Below the pieces are notes generated by a model. That model saw nothing but the letters and a program-made list of their open reading frames with translations, had not been told where the DNA came from and searched no databases. Shown piece after piece: positions 1-10,373 of a DNA stretch of 64,000 bases. The stretch is from Taxillus chinensis (Eukaryota > Streptophyta > Magnoliopsida > Santalales > Loranthaceae), in contig CM042092.1 of NCBI GenBank assembly GCA_023512835.1, positions 27,973,543 to 28,037,542 on the forward strand, in the 5' to 3' direction. Both the position numbers and the translations under genes were made by a program. Each line of letters begins with the position of its first letter. Within the stretch, counting starts at the first letter, position 1.

Positions 1-1
1 A

Positions 2-394
2 GGGCATAAGAGATTTGGGACTGGGTCCAAGTTGTCCCCTCGATACATTGGACCGTTCGAGATTTTGAGCAGAGTTGGACCTGTTGCTTATAGGTTGGCA
101 TTACCACCTAGTTTGAGCAGAGTCCATAATGTTTTCCATGTATCCCAGTTGCGGAAATATCATCTAGATCCCACACACGTGCTAGATTGGGGTACCCTAG
201 ATCTTGGAGAGGATGTGTCTGTTGTCGAGGCACCCATCCGTATTGTCGATAGGCGCGAGAAGCAGCTGAGAGGTAAGACTATTCCGTTGGTTCGGGTGTT
301 GTGGCAACACCGAGGGCTGGAGGAAGAGACCTGGGAACGTGAGACTGAGATGCGTGCTCATTATCCTGATCTGTTCGAGGACGAACAACTCTAA
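2..394 (+). CDS. pol: Element A: integrase C-terminus with chromodomain (Ty3/gypsy, Tekay/Del-like), partial
   Basis: This is the last 130 codons of a chromovirus polyprotein whose upstream part lies outside the window; the frame is open from base 2. It reads into the integrase C-terminal SH3-like segment (YIGPFEIL, then [13 protein letters not shown]) and then a chromodomain-like tail ([32 protein letters not shown]), ending [10 protein letters not shown] and TAA. In this family the chromodomain tail is thought to steer integration towards marked chromatin. The same order is found in the integrases of elements C and J here, and the tail is less decayed than that of C, which stops early at MRE. 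A recent, relatively intact copy is likely. Placement in Tekay/Del rests on the tail motif and on the repeated TCGAGGACGAA motif just downstream. Confidence 0.85.
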   Translation, partial: GHKRFGTGSKLSPRYIGPFEILSRVGPVAYRLALPPSLSRVHNVFHVSQLRKYHLDPTHVLDWGTLDLGEDVSVVEAPIRIVDRREKQLRGKTIPLVRVLWQHRGLEEETWERETEMRAHYPDLFEDEQL

Positions 395-613
395 AGGAGG
401 GGAGGAGGGCAAGCATCAAACTTCAAATCAGGTATTTGCCCAACTAGTCATCGCTACATGACCATGTGGAGTGTATAAATGTGTGAAATAATTTGTGATT
501 TGTTGTGTATTAATTTGTGCTAGAGGGTGTTAGAGGCCTACGCATTGGTTGTGATTATTTTCTTTCATTCCACCTTTTCTTTTCGAGGACGAAAAGTCTT
601 AAGGGGGAGAGGA
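395..613 (+). other. Element A 3' UTR and polypurine tract
   Basis: Non-coding tail between the polyprotein stop and the LTR. TCGAGGACGAA appears at the end of the ORF and again near 584, as is usual for Del/Tekay 3' ends. The purine run AAGGGGGAGAGGA (601-613) directly abuts the LTR start TGTAAG, so it is the plus-strand primer (PPT). Confidence 0.8.
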
Positions 614-1046
614 TGTAAGGACCCGTACCTTGAGTTAGTCAAAGTTTTGCCTTCTGAGTAGAGTTTTTCTAGATTTTGACCTAGTGAATGGGCTCAAATG
701 AATTCACGTGCAAAAGGAAAGATGCTTAGAATGATGTCCTCTATCTACCACAGAAGTTTCAGGCCAAACGGACGTGTATGTGAGGTGCACGTGATATGGG
801 TCCAATTCACGTGCAAGTGTGGTTGTCTTCTAAATGATGCAAGGAAGCTAGGGGTGAAGTTTGAGCGCATTTGGAGTGCATATGGAGTTGCACGTGAATT
901 GGGGAATTCACGTGCAAATTGGCGTGCAGCCATATTTTTGCATGGTCCCCTTGGTTTTGACATTCTAATGAACTTTCTCCAAAGGACCATGTTGAAATTC
1001 TGAGTATTTTGGCCTATATGGGTGCGGAAAGGTGCTAACTTGTGTG

Positions 1047-1124
1047 ATCAAAACTACGTCGTTTTGATCCTGGGTTTACTTAATCAAAACTACGTCGTTT
1101 TGATGTGGGTAGTGTCTATATAAT
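1047..1124 (+). promoter_or_regulatory. Element A LTR promoter: twin near-palindromes plus TATA box
   Basis: Two 22-bp near-palindromes of the form ATCAAAAC-n6-GTTTTGAT lie at 1047-1068 and 1083-1104, each centred on an ACGT core. TATATAAT follows at 1117-1124, 13 bp after the second copy. The same pair occurs at the same place in the LTRs of B, C and H, so this is probably the core upstream control region for element transcription. Binding of ACGT-core (bZIP-type) factors is an inference. Confidence 0.65.
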
Positions 1125-1172
1125 GAGGGCATGAGTTTGAGTTTAGGGTTCTTGTGTTCTTCTTTGCTTTGC

Positions 1173-1214
<42 letters not shown>

Positions 1215-1355
1215 ATCTCCAGGGCGATTGCCGTGGTGGTTCGTGTCGTTGGGAGTCGTCTAGCGTGGAGGTTAGGACAAGAGCCTGAGGTAGGGATTCA
1301 TGTTCTTCCTAACTCCCCTCTGTTCTAGGATATTCACCTATATATATATATGTAA

Positions 1356-1385
1356 ATCCATATAGGTGTGATCTCCTATATGGAT
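1356..1385 (+). promoter_or_regulatory. Conserved 11-bp-stem hairpin in LTR of A
   Basis: ATCCATATAGG, an 8-base loop, then CCTATATGGAT form a perfect 11-bp stem about 230 bp downstream of the TATA box, hence inside the transcribed leader. Equivalent hairpins sit at 17911-17940, 26981-27010, 35842-35871 and 50902-50931, with a degraded one in B near 5848-5873. Confidence 0.6.
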
Positions 1386-2588
1386 ATTGGCCTTCGATGG
1401 CATATTCTGTTGATTCGATGTTGAATTTGGCTTGAGGATTTTCTTGGGTTTGTTTATGCCCACCATGTGTTTGATGAAATGTCCGTGAGGCCCGCACACT
1501 ATGTATTTGATAAAATGTCCGTGAAGGCCTGCATGCCATGTGTTCAATATAATACCTGTGAGACCTTGTATATGGGTGTTTGATGATATACCTGTGTGAC
1601 TGGTGTGTGTCGTGTTTGATTTGTATTTGATTTTAAGCCTGTGAGGCTGATGTGTGTGGCTTGTATCTGACCATGTTGGTCCTTCCGAGATAAAGTGTAA
1701 ATGCTTTGTCTGAGTTTACATGTTGAGATGTAATGCTATGCTTGTTCGTTGATCTGTTTGAGACCGAAGTGAGATATGGGCCAGGCACAATAGCTGGACC
1801 CCTTTGAGATTTGGCCAGGACGTGGTCCTGAGTCTCGGTGTAGCACTCACGACGGTGGGCTAAGTCTACACCCATTCCTGAGGGTAGGTATGGCGCCCGA
1901 GGAGGTGGTTGACCATACCTGACTCGGGTGGAAAATGTTGCATTGGTGTCCATGCAACATTCGCCTGGATGTGGTATGTCATGTCGCCGTGGTGGCGGGG
2001 TGTCCTCTGCCCTCCAGGTGCGGGTTCAAGTAAAGAGTGTTTACTTGGGTGATGTTTGCTTGCTTTAGCCTTAGGCACGACACGAGCACAAGCATACACA
2101 TATCATGCATGTTGTAGAGCGAGACGGGTCCTGGGGAGACCGGATCCCTCCTGAGCCGTGGTTTGCTCACCCCTCCTATAAACTGTTCTTTTGCGGGGGT
2201 TTAGCAGGCGGTAGGTGAAGGCCGAGGAGCTAGGCCCCCGAGGGCTGGGAGTTTTATATTATTTCCTTTGTTGTACTCTGGTTTTATGTGTTTGGATTCT
2301 GGTTTGGTTTTATTTATGGCTTCATAGGGGTTTTTCCCCGACTGGGTTGTAATAAACATTTAGCCTTTGCAATGGAATAAAATGAGATGTTGTTATTCAA
2401 TTTGTGTTTGTGTGCATGGTTTGGGAGCAGGAGCATGCCCCTTGGCATGTTAGCCTGGTTGTGCAGGTTTGGGACAGCACCCGTGCTAGAAGTCCTTTTA
2501 AGGTGCTTGCACCAACCCCTTGTCCCTTCGGGTGCGGGCATGGGCAGTCACTACTCATTTCCAAGTGGAAGGAAATTGGGGCGTGACA

Positions 2589-3137
2589 CCTCTTCGGTGG
2601 CAAACTCCTCAACTCTTCAGGAAAAACATCCTGAAATTGGTCTACAACAGCGGGCCACACCCTCTTTTCCACCTTCCCTTCCTCAGCAAAGGTCAGGGCT
2701 GCTAACCTGTGGGTAATGGCACCCCACTAGTCCAATACTGGCCCGGCTCGACTCGCCTCACGATCCCACTCCCCTTGCGGGGCACAAGAGATTCCTACGG
2801 GTGACACGAAGGATACACGCCGCCGGTAACAGTCTATCTTGGCCTAGAAAGCCATAAGTCAATCCATACCCAAGATCAGGTCAAAAGTACGGAAAGGCAT
2901 CACATGCAAGTCGAAGCTCAGCTCCACATCACCCATGGTTAACACACAATCGCGGCAAACGTGTCGCACCTCAATCATACCTCCCACCGGAGACTCTACA
3001 ACTAAGGGCCTCTCCGCCTCAACACACATTAACCCCAAGCCCTCAACTATAAGCTCAGCAATAAAAGAACGCGATGCACCCGTATCGAAAAGAACAGAAG
3101 CAAGCATGCTGGAGATCAAAAGAGTACCTCTAACCAC
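2589..3137 (-). pseudogene. pol: Element B protease and start of RT (truncated by insertion of A)
   Basis: Minus-strand aspartic protease of a chromovirus. It reads VVRGTLLIS, then VLFDTGASRSF with the catalytic DTGA, then FDLILGMD followed by an in-frame TGA where homologues C and J have Trp (GMDW/GIDW), so a TGG-to-TGA change. The frame resumes into the linker before RT ([18 protein letters not shown]) and is cut at 2589 where LTR A begins. The homologous region of element C (22,050-22,700) continues into RT without a break. The remainder of B presumably lies left of this window beyond element A. Confidence 0.8.
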
Positions 3138-4540
3138 CGATGGTCCTGCTCCCTCCTCTGCCGGCGAAGGTGGTAGCTCAGCCTCCTCCTGGGTGTCGCA
3201 TTCAGTGCAAACACCCTCCCTTGGCCCATGCCACTGGTCGGCTCACTCACTGGGCGGCTCCCGCCCTGACTGCCTCTAGCATCTGCCTGTTGTCGCTCTG
3301 GCCTCCTCTGAGGTCGGGTCTGACTGGATCCTGCCTGGCTGGCCTGCCACTGACGAGCTGGTCTCTCAACTGGTGCATGGAAGCTTGCATCACTCCTCAC
3401 ACTGGATGCCACGCCCCCCGCTCCCCTTTTGCCACTCCTGCAAACCCGGCGCAAATGGCCCTCTCGTCCACAGTTGTTGCATCGCCAGTCCTTCTTGGGG
3501 CACTCCCCCTTGAAGTGACCCTCCTCCCCACAGCAGTGACAACCGCTAGGTAGACCCCCAGATGGACCACCCTGTCTTCCGCCGCCAAAGGTGAACCTCC
3601 CGGGGTTCACAGATGTCTGACCCTGACTGCGAGAAGCACTGCCATCTCTCTCCTCCGTTTTGAGCCTCTTGGGCCCTGCATCTCGATCAGGCCCACTCTG
3701 CAACTGGCGACCCTGATGGGCCTGCCTCCCATCATCCAGCTCTCTCTCGGCTATACGGGCCGTCTCCACAACCCCAGCATAGGTCTTCAAGTGTAGAATT
3801 GCCACCCTCTGCCTAAGGGCTGGCCTAAGGCCCAAAGTGAACTTGTGGGCCTTCAGGTCCTCCCTTGCCACAGTCTCAGGAGCAAACCTACTCAAGCTAC
3901 GGAACTCCCGCTCATACTCAGGTACCATCCTGGATCCCTGCTTCAGGCTGCCAAATTCCTCCCTCTTCTGCCATCTCACTGATTCTGGGAAGAACTCATC
4001 ATGGAAGAGTTGCAAGAACTCCTCCCAAAGCATGAGTTGCACCGCACGGCTCCCCGCGACACTCGTCCACCACTCCAAAGCATCCCCCTCCCAGTGCCGA
4101 ATGGCCAGTCGCACCTTATCCTCCTCCCAGGGCAGGAGAAAGGAGAACACATGCTCGATCTGGCTCAACCACTGCTCAGCTACCACGGGATCACCTTCCC
4201 CCTTGAATCGCGGAGGTTGTTCCTTTCGGAACCGTGTCACCACGTCATCCTCTGCACGAGTCGGTACACCACCCAGCGAACTCTCACGCTCACGAGGCAG
4301 CTCCCCTACTGGTGGTGGTGGTGGCACCACCTGCTGTGCTGCCATCTCACGGCGCACCTCCTCCCGAACCTCCTGCCGGATTCCCTCTCGTAGCTCTCAT
4401 ACTTCCAGCCGAATGCCTTCTCGTAGCTGTGCCAGCAACAACGCATGCCCTCCAATGGACTGTCCTGCACCCGGACCCTCATGGGCAGATGACTCATCAG
4501 CCACTGCCCCGGACACACGTGTCTCTCTCCTCGACGGCAT
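3116..4540 (-). pseudogene. gag: Element B Gag (Ty3/gypsy chromovirus) with one internal stop
   Basis: Gag polyprotein for capsid assembly and RNA packaging. The ATG at 4540 begins MPSRRETRVSG, as in element C. One in-frame TGA at 4397-4399 follows RLEV; otherwise the frame is open to the protease. The capsid core contains WLSQIEHVFSFL and the WW-rich ALEWWTSVAG region, then FFPESVRWQKREEF and YEREFRSLSRFAPE. Two CCHC zinc knuckles follow: CHCCGEEGHFKGEC and CNNCGREGHLRRVC. Gag and protease overlap in different frames around 3116-3137, which implies a frameshift mutation or programmed shift; C, a close relative, is continuous there, so mutation is likelier. Confidence 0.82.
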
Positions 4541-4955
4541 TCTTACTACACGAAGTAAGAAGCACAAACGTCAAAACGAATTTATAATCTATCGCGTCAC
4601 TACCTCTACCCCACTGATCAATTCCTCTATCACATGACATTACACACATACATTGTATCAATCACATTTCACAGTTCGGTATGCATTGCCAAACAAATCA
4701 TTGTTGCACATTTCACACTTAATCATGTTATCCACAATTTCCACAGTTTAGCACCCATTCACAGCAAATGCAACTAGTGCCCTAATGCCAATGCATGCAA
4801 ATCCTACCACAAGACTGGACTACCTTAAGTACACCTTGGAGGCTCAAAGAGGACCATGTTGATCAGGCATGTCCCTCCAGGCTCCTCCAAAGGACTTAGG
4901 ATAACCAGGTCCGCCCACTACCCTAGGCCAACTAGACCATGCTCTGATACCATAC
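4541..4955 (-). other. Element B 5' untranslated leader with primer binding site
   Basis: Leader between the 5' LTR and gag. The minus-strand PBS TGGTATCAGAGC lies at 4941-4952, three bases from the LTR edge, and matches the 3' end of initiator Met tRNA. The leader closely resembles that of C (25,510-25,965). Confidence 0.8.
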
Positions 4956-5871
4956 TGTCACGCCCCGGATTTCCGACCCGGGGAAACCGGTACGTGACTC
5001 CTCGTTCACCCACACAGAGGGCAAAGGGGTTGGATTACTGGATGCCACACAAGCAAAACTAACAATTACAATAAACAAACAAGCCACATCTTTATTTAAT
5101 TCCAAACATCAAAGGGGTCACAAACCAACCACGTTCCATACTACAATTCAATCCCTTATTACATCCCCCCCCTTTGGGGTTACATAAATTATAAAATTTA
5201 CATTACTGAAGTAAACAATAAAATGAAGATGGTCTTCCACCTTGGTGTATCCACCTAACGCCTGTAAGTCCCTGGAAAACAAGCAAACACAGTAGGAGGG
5301 GTGAGCAACCACAGCTCAGTAGGGATCAAGTCTCCCCAACCGTTCCCATGTTCCTAGCGGCTACATGCATGTGCACAGGTGTAGTGACGTGGCAGTATTA
5401 AGAAGATAAAGCATTCCACACAAACGGGCGTAACCTCAGCCCCAGCCACACTGGCTAACAAACCACATCTCAAGCAAGTGATTTAACTGCCTCTTCAGGC
5501 CACTGATTTAACCGCCTCTTCAGGCCACTGATTTAACCGCCTCTCAGGCAAAGTAATTTAACCGCCTCTTCAGGCCAGATACCACAGTCATGCACACAAC
5601 ATACACCATGGTAACTCAAGCATAAAACCAAACACTTGGTGTGCACCCGTTCACAAGTGCACAAACCCAGCCATTCAGGCAATAGAACAAACACCCAGCA
5701 TGCATACATACACCAAATCACAAGTCCAGCCACACAGGCATATTATCAAACATGTACTAGGCATATACACACAGCAATATTCACACAGGCATTTCATCGA
5801 ACATGTAACATGCACTGACCGCCCAACAACAGAATCACACCAAAATGCCATAGGAGATCACACCTATATGG

Positions 5872-5911
<40 letters not shown>

Positions 5912-6651
5912 GCAGGTATAGACCAAATTCTACCTAAGAACCCTAGGACAGAGAGGGATTAGCAAGAACAGAACCCCTACCTCAAGTAAAACACAACAAC
6001 ACAGCAATATTCTGCTCCCACGCCGAACGCCGTCCGCCCACGAGACACCGACCACCCACGCAAGACGCCCGGCAGCAACCAGGAGCCCTCCTTCCCTCTC
6101 TCTCTCTCTGCAATGGCTGGTGGAGCAACAAACCCCTAAACCTAAAACAGAGGGGCTTCTCCTCCTTATATAGGCAACACAACAACAAAATGACGTAGTT
6201 TTGATTAAGTGAATCCCAGCATCAAAACGACGTAGTTTTGATGGAACAAGCTATGACCTTCCCACATCCATACACACCAAAATACTCACTATTTGAACTT
6301 GGTCCTTTAGGAAGAAATCATCAGCAAAACAAAAGGAAGACAACCATGCAAAAACACGCCTGCACGCGAAAAGCCCATCTCACGTGCATTCTCGCATGCA
6401 GCTCCAAATGGCCTAGAATTTTTCCACAAGCCTTAGAACAACATCAGGAAGGCTCCCATGCAAAAATATCACTGCACGTGAAAAGCCATTCTCACGTGCA
6501 TTCTCACGTGCTCTCCTTATTGGGCTCAAACTTTGCCTCTTGCTTGCTCATCAACATACAAGATGATTTAGCCAAAGTGTGTGGAAAGAAAAACCCCTTA
6601 AAACCCAACAATTTCCACTCAAAAGGCCACCCGCAAACACGGGTCATTACA
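4956..6651 (-). mobile_element. Element B 5' LTR (1,696 bp, minus orientation)
   Basis: Read on the plus strand it runs TGTCACGCCCCGG to GGGTCATTACA, the same termini as the LTRs of C. It contains four CACGTG boxes (about 6382-6511), the twin near-palindromes (about 6184-6205, degraded, and 6221-6242), a TATATA box near 6172 and a decayed copy of the hairpin. It is inserted in the gag of element D; the sequence right of it (GACGA) would be the target duplication. It has a TA repeat near 5877-5908 and a short CT run near 6098-6110. Confidence 0.85.
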
Positions 6652-7731
6652 GACGAGGACTTACCTTGTCACTTTTCTCGGCCATTTTAGATTTGGATCT
6701 GCAATCCTTGGCCCAGTGACCGGTTTTCCCATAGTCGTAGCATTCCTGGGAACTGGACTCTGGTCGCTCCTTCCTTTGGAAAGATAATGAGGAGCGTCTC
6801 TTGAATCCTTTTCTGCTTTTCTGTAGGAATCGCTCAAAGGATTTGACAAGGAGAGCTATTTCCTCCTCCTCGTCAGAGTCAGAATTCTCGGACGCGGCCG
6901 TATCATCATTCCTCAGTATGCTTAGACATTCCGTAGCTTTGAGAGCTACTTCCTTTTCTTTCCGAGCTATTTTCTCATCCCAGTCAGAGTATTTAAACCT
7001 GACTTCGTGACTCCATAGCTCTCCATATAGTTCTTCAAGGGGTACATACTGCCAGTTCTTGTCGGATTGCATCTGGAGTTGTTTGGAGGAGTAGCGATCC
7101 AGCAAGGAGCGAAAGAACTTGTCATTGATCTGAGATTGAGAATAATGCTCATTGACAGTTTTCAGCTCCAAGATAAGCTTTCCGAATCTCCGATAGATGC
7201 TCTCGAGTGATTCACCCGGTTTATGATTGAAACTCTCAAAGTTCTGTCTTAGAGTACAGATAACGTTCTGCATTTGGGACTGACTTCCCTCATATAGGAT
7301 TGTCAGTTTATCCCAGACATCTTTTGCTGTCATGCAGCCCTGGACGTCCGTGAAAGCCTCAGAATCCAAATACGATATAACATATGCCAGAGCCTTTCAT
7401 CATTGGTAAGTTAGGTATCAGTCTTTGGTCTTCTGACTCCATGTTCTCCGATAGTCATCGGAGTGGGTATCTCCTGATGAAGACATGGCCACATGAGATG
7501 ATCATGGCAGACCATGAACATTCTCATGCGAGCTTTCCACCGGGAGAAAAGCTCTGGTGTGAATTTGGGTGGCTTCGTCAAGGTGAAGCCAGAACTCCGT
7601 GGTTGTGGAGCAGCGGCAGCAGCAGGTTGAGGTGGATCAACATTTTCACTGCTGCTTCGATTTGGAAGGGGCTCTTGTGCTCCTCCGGAGTGAAGGCGAG
7701 TGTTGAATAGCATGCTGCTTTCTTCGGCCAT
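6652..7731 (-). pseudogene. gag: Element D Gag (Ty1/copia, Sirevirus-like), broken and interrupted by B
   Basis: Copia-type Gag on the minus strand starting MAEESSMLFNTRL at 7731. It includes the conserved FTLTKPPKFTPELFS..WKARM region, then a frameshift just after RRPKTD (about 7412), and resumes at LDSEAFTDVQGC..KDVWDKLTILYEGS. The zinc knuckle reads CYDYGKTGHWAKDC, so the second Cys is changed to Tyr and is probably non-functional. The sequence stops at 6652 where LTR B begins. It is the same family as E (10,374-12,674), in the opposite orientation. Where E has a TAG after FTDV, D keeps CAG (Gln), which shows the ancestral codon. Confidence 0.83.
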
Positions 7732-7778
7732 TGTTGAGAGTGAAAGAGTGGGATCTCTACTTAGAACTAATAGAACTC

Positions 7779-7790
7779 GCTCTGATACCA
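7779..7790 (-). other. Element D primer binding site
   Basis: On the minus strand this reads TGGTATCAGAGC, complementary to initiator Met tRNA, two bases after the LTR end (7793 side). The short leader between it and the gag ATG at 7731 holds no other feature. Confidence 0.8.
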
Positions 7791-7792
7791 CT

Positions 7793-8674
7793 TGTTGGTC
7801 CCTAGGAGCCTAGAGGGGGGTGAATAGGCTCAAATCAAAACTCTTTTCTCTCACGGGTATAGCACAATCTGGTTAAAAGGTGTAAAATCAGTGCGGAAGA
7901 TAACTAGATAGTGGAAGTATTTTGCTTTATTATCTGAAGATAATTACAACAAAATAAGCAGCAATTACAACTGATTACAACAGCACTCAGTTTTACAGTT
8001 ACACACACTGCGTTTATAATCTCTATGAGCTCTTGTACAATAACCTTTCTCACGCGCGTATCAGTTCTTTCTTTTGTATGTGCGCACTTATTTTAAGTGT
8101 ACAACACTACAGATATATATATATATATAGACATCCTAGGAATCTAACTTAGAACTGTATTTTCCGAGCACTGTGTAAACATTAAGTTCTTCTCGGAAAA
8201 TGCTTCTGCTATAACTGCTTCAGATGTGGAGCTCGAAACATTGGAAGCATAAGTGAATTGAATTACTTCGCTTGATTCCAATTGCATTTGGGACTGCATC
8301 CACATCTCTGAGTGCTCCACGTGTAAGACAGTTTAGATCTTCAACGAGTTTGTCTTACATCGGAACACGGCGAGCTGATATCATAAATGTGGTATGAATA
8401 AGTTGAAGTAGCGTCTTTTTAGTCTGGTGTAGATTTTCTTATTCCGTATCAACGAGGCTCGGATCTTTACTCTGTGTTAGTTGTTGCTTACTCCGTGTAT
8501 ATGAAGTCCTGAAATCCTTATTCCGTGTCAGCGCTTCCTTACTCCACATGAGGTAAATATGCGGAATCCTTATTCCGCATCAGCGCTTCCTTATTCCGTA
8601 TCAGTTGTCCACTTGAGTAATGATTCGGATTCCTTATTCCGTATCAGTTGTCCTTACTCCGCATCAGTCATTTC
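7793..8674 (-). mobile_element. Element D 5' LTR, truncated (minus orientation)
   Basis: The reverse complement ends GGGACCAACA beside the PBS and matches the 3' part of the LTR of E, including the CCCCCCTCTAGG run near the end. The inner part carries repeated ATTCCGTATCAG/ACTCCGCATCAG units (about 8440-8665), the reverse complement of the CGGAGTAAG repeats of E. The LTR is interrupted at 8674/8675 by a second LTR terminus (M'), and its U3 start is not found in the window. Confidence 0.78.
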
Positions 8675-8992
8675 TGATGGTCCCTTGGAGCCTAGAGGGG
8701 GGTGAATAGGCTCTTATCCAAACTCTTTATATTCTCTTATGACACAAACACTTATCTAGTTAAGTGATAGAATCACTGCGGAAGATAACCAGATAGTGGA
8801 AGTATTTTGTTTTATTATCAAAAGATAAATACAACAAAATAGAAGCAAGACTCTTTTACACTCTGTTTACAAAAGGATTCACACTCTAGCCTATATTATC
8901 TCTTTGAACTCTTGTGCATTCACATATTGATTCAGGCTTACTTGCACACACCTTTAAATATACAAGTATAAATATTTATACAAAAACATTCC
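8675..8992 (-). mobile_element. LTR fragment M' (same copia family, minus orientation), cut by E
   Basis: It begins with a perfect LTR terminus (TGATGGTCCCTTGG, reverse complement of the last bases of the LTR of E) and stays collinear with the inverted 3' 318 bp of LTR E up to 8992, where E itself starts. It looks like a separate LTR inserted in the LTR of D (possible TSD ATTTC at 8670-8674). The other part is missing from the window. Confidence 0.7.
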
Positions 8993-10314
8993 TGTTGGAT
9001 CAAGCCCAGAATTTGGATAATGCCAATAAAGCCCTATGTAATTTGATTTGAGATCTTTTATGTTTCTTTAGTCATTGCAGAAGATATGTTATTAATCTGG
9101 AGATACACTCGTGAGAGCAAAGCTAAGGACAGGATACATAATCCTGATCCGGACAAAAGTGAGTGTCATCAAACACTTGGTAAATAACCAAGTTTTTAAT
9201 ACATGCGGAATAAGGAACATTCGTGCGGACTAAGTCAAAGTGATGCGGAGTAAGAATCCTGGTCCACAAGGTCGCACGAAGTAAAAGAAGATACGGAGTA
9301 AGACATCCGAGTCTTCCATACATGTGGAGTAAAGAATACTAATGCGGAATAAGGACTCAAGTCTTTATTTACACGGACTAAGGAAACTAGATGCGGAGTA
9401 AGGAATCCGGACAACCTACTTATACGGAGTAAGGAAGCGCTAGTACGGAGTAAGCACTCCGATCGTTTAGACTCGCCCGGAGTAAGGAACTTACATACGG
9501 AGTAAAGAACTTACATGCAGAGTAAGGAAGCGCTAGTACGGAGTAAGCACTTCGATCCCTTAGACTCGCCCGGAGTAAGGAACTTACATACGGAGTAAGG
9601 AACTTACATGCGGAGTAAGGAAGCGCTGACACGGACTAAGGATTCCAGTACCAAATAGATACGGAGTAAGCAACCACTGACACGGAGTAAGGTTCCAAGC
9701 TTCATTAGCAACGCAGTATGGAAAATTACACCGAACCAAGAAGATGCTACTTCAATTCACCGCATTTAAAGCTATCAGCTCGTGGCGTCCCAATGTAAGA
9801 CAAACTCATTGAAAACCTGAAGAATCTTACACGTGGATCACCCGGATATGTGGACACAACCTGAATTATATTTGGGAACTCACAAAGGCAAACCCAAGAT
9901 CTTGAGCTCCACAAACCGCAACAGTCAAGACAGAGAGATTAACGAGGAATAGTTAGTGCTAAACGCATTCCGTAACTACAAGTTCCAAGGTTGTCTCTTA
10001 GGAATGTTTGTATAAATATTCGTACTTGTACATGTGTGTAAGGTGTGCGAATGAGCCTGAACTAATTTATGTATGCACAAGAGCTCAAAGATATAATCTA
10101 GGCTAGTGTGTGAATCCTTTTGTAAACAGAGTGTAAGAGAGTTTTGCTTCTATTTTGTTGTAATTATCTCTTGATAATAAAACAAAATACTTCCACTATC
10201 TGGTTATCTTCCGCAGTGATTCTATCACTTAACTAGATTAGTGTGGTGTCTTGAGATTAAAAAGAGTTTCGATAAGAGCCTATTCACCCCCCTCTAGGCT
10301 CCAAGGGACCATCA
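8993..10314 (+). mobile_element. Element E 5' LTR (1,322 bp, Ty1/copia Sirevirus-like)
   Basis: Runs from TGTTGGATCAAG to GGGACCATCA, followed two bases later by the PBS. ATTCC precedes it. About 9,200-9,710 is filled by degenerate short repeats based on (A/G)CGGAGTAAGGAA and CGGACTAAGG, some in longer duplicated blocks (9430-9540 against 9530-9620). The 3' end carries the CACCCCCCTCTAGG run seen in D and, more loosely, in the LTR of G. Confidence 0.85.
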
Positions 10315-10316
10315 AG

Positions 10317-10328
10317 TGGTATCAGAGC
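10317..10328 (+). other. Element E primer binding site
   Basis: TGGTATCAGAGC, initiator Met tRNA type, separated by AG from the LTR end at 10314. This fixes the 5' LTR boundary and the plus orientation of E. Confidence 0.85.
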
Positions 10329-10373
10329 AGTCTATTTGTTCAAAAGTAGAGATCCACTCTTTTACTCTAAGTA

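Larger units (their letters stand above)
614..2588 (+). mobile_element. Element A 3' LTR (1,975 bp)
   Basis: The LTR starts TGTAAGGACCCG directly after the PPT and ends GGGGCGTGACA. At 2589 the sequence switches to a minus-strand chromovirus of another subfamily (B), so A is nested in B; the right-hand target duplication would be CCTCT. Inside are five CACGTG boxes (705-914), twin near-palindromes (1047-1104), a TATA box (1117-1124), a GA microsatellite (about 1175-1210), a conserved hairpin (1356-1385) and a poly(A)-signal-like AATAAA region near 2350. Solo LTR H (33,420-36,653, opposite strand) is the same family. Confidence 0.88.

Noticed and set aside
3140..4637. Plus-strand frames of up to 266 codons opposite element B
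   Set aside because: They are antisense shadows of the Gag/protease frame, which carries recognisable zinc knuckles and DTGA.
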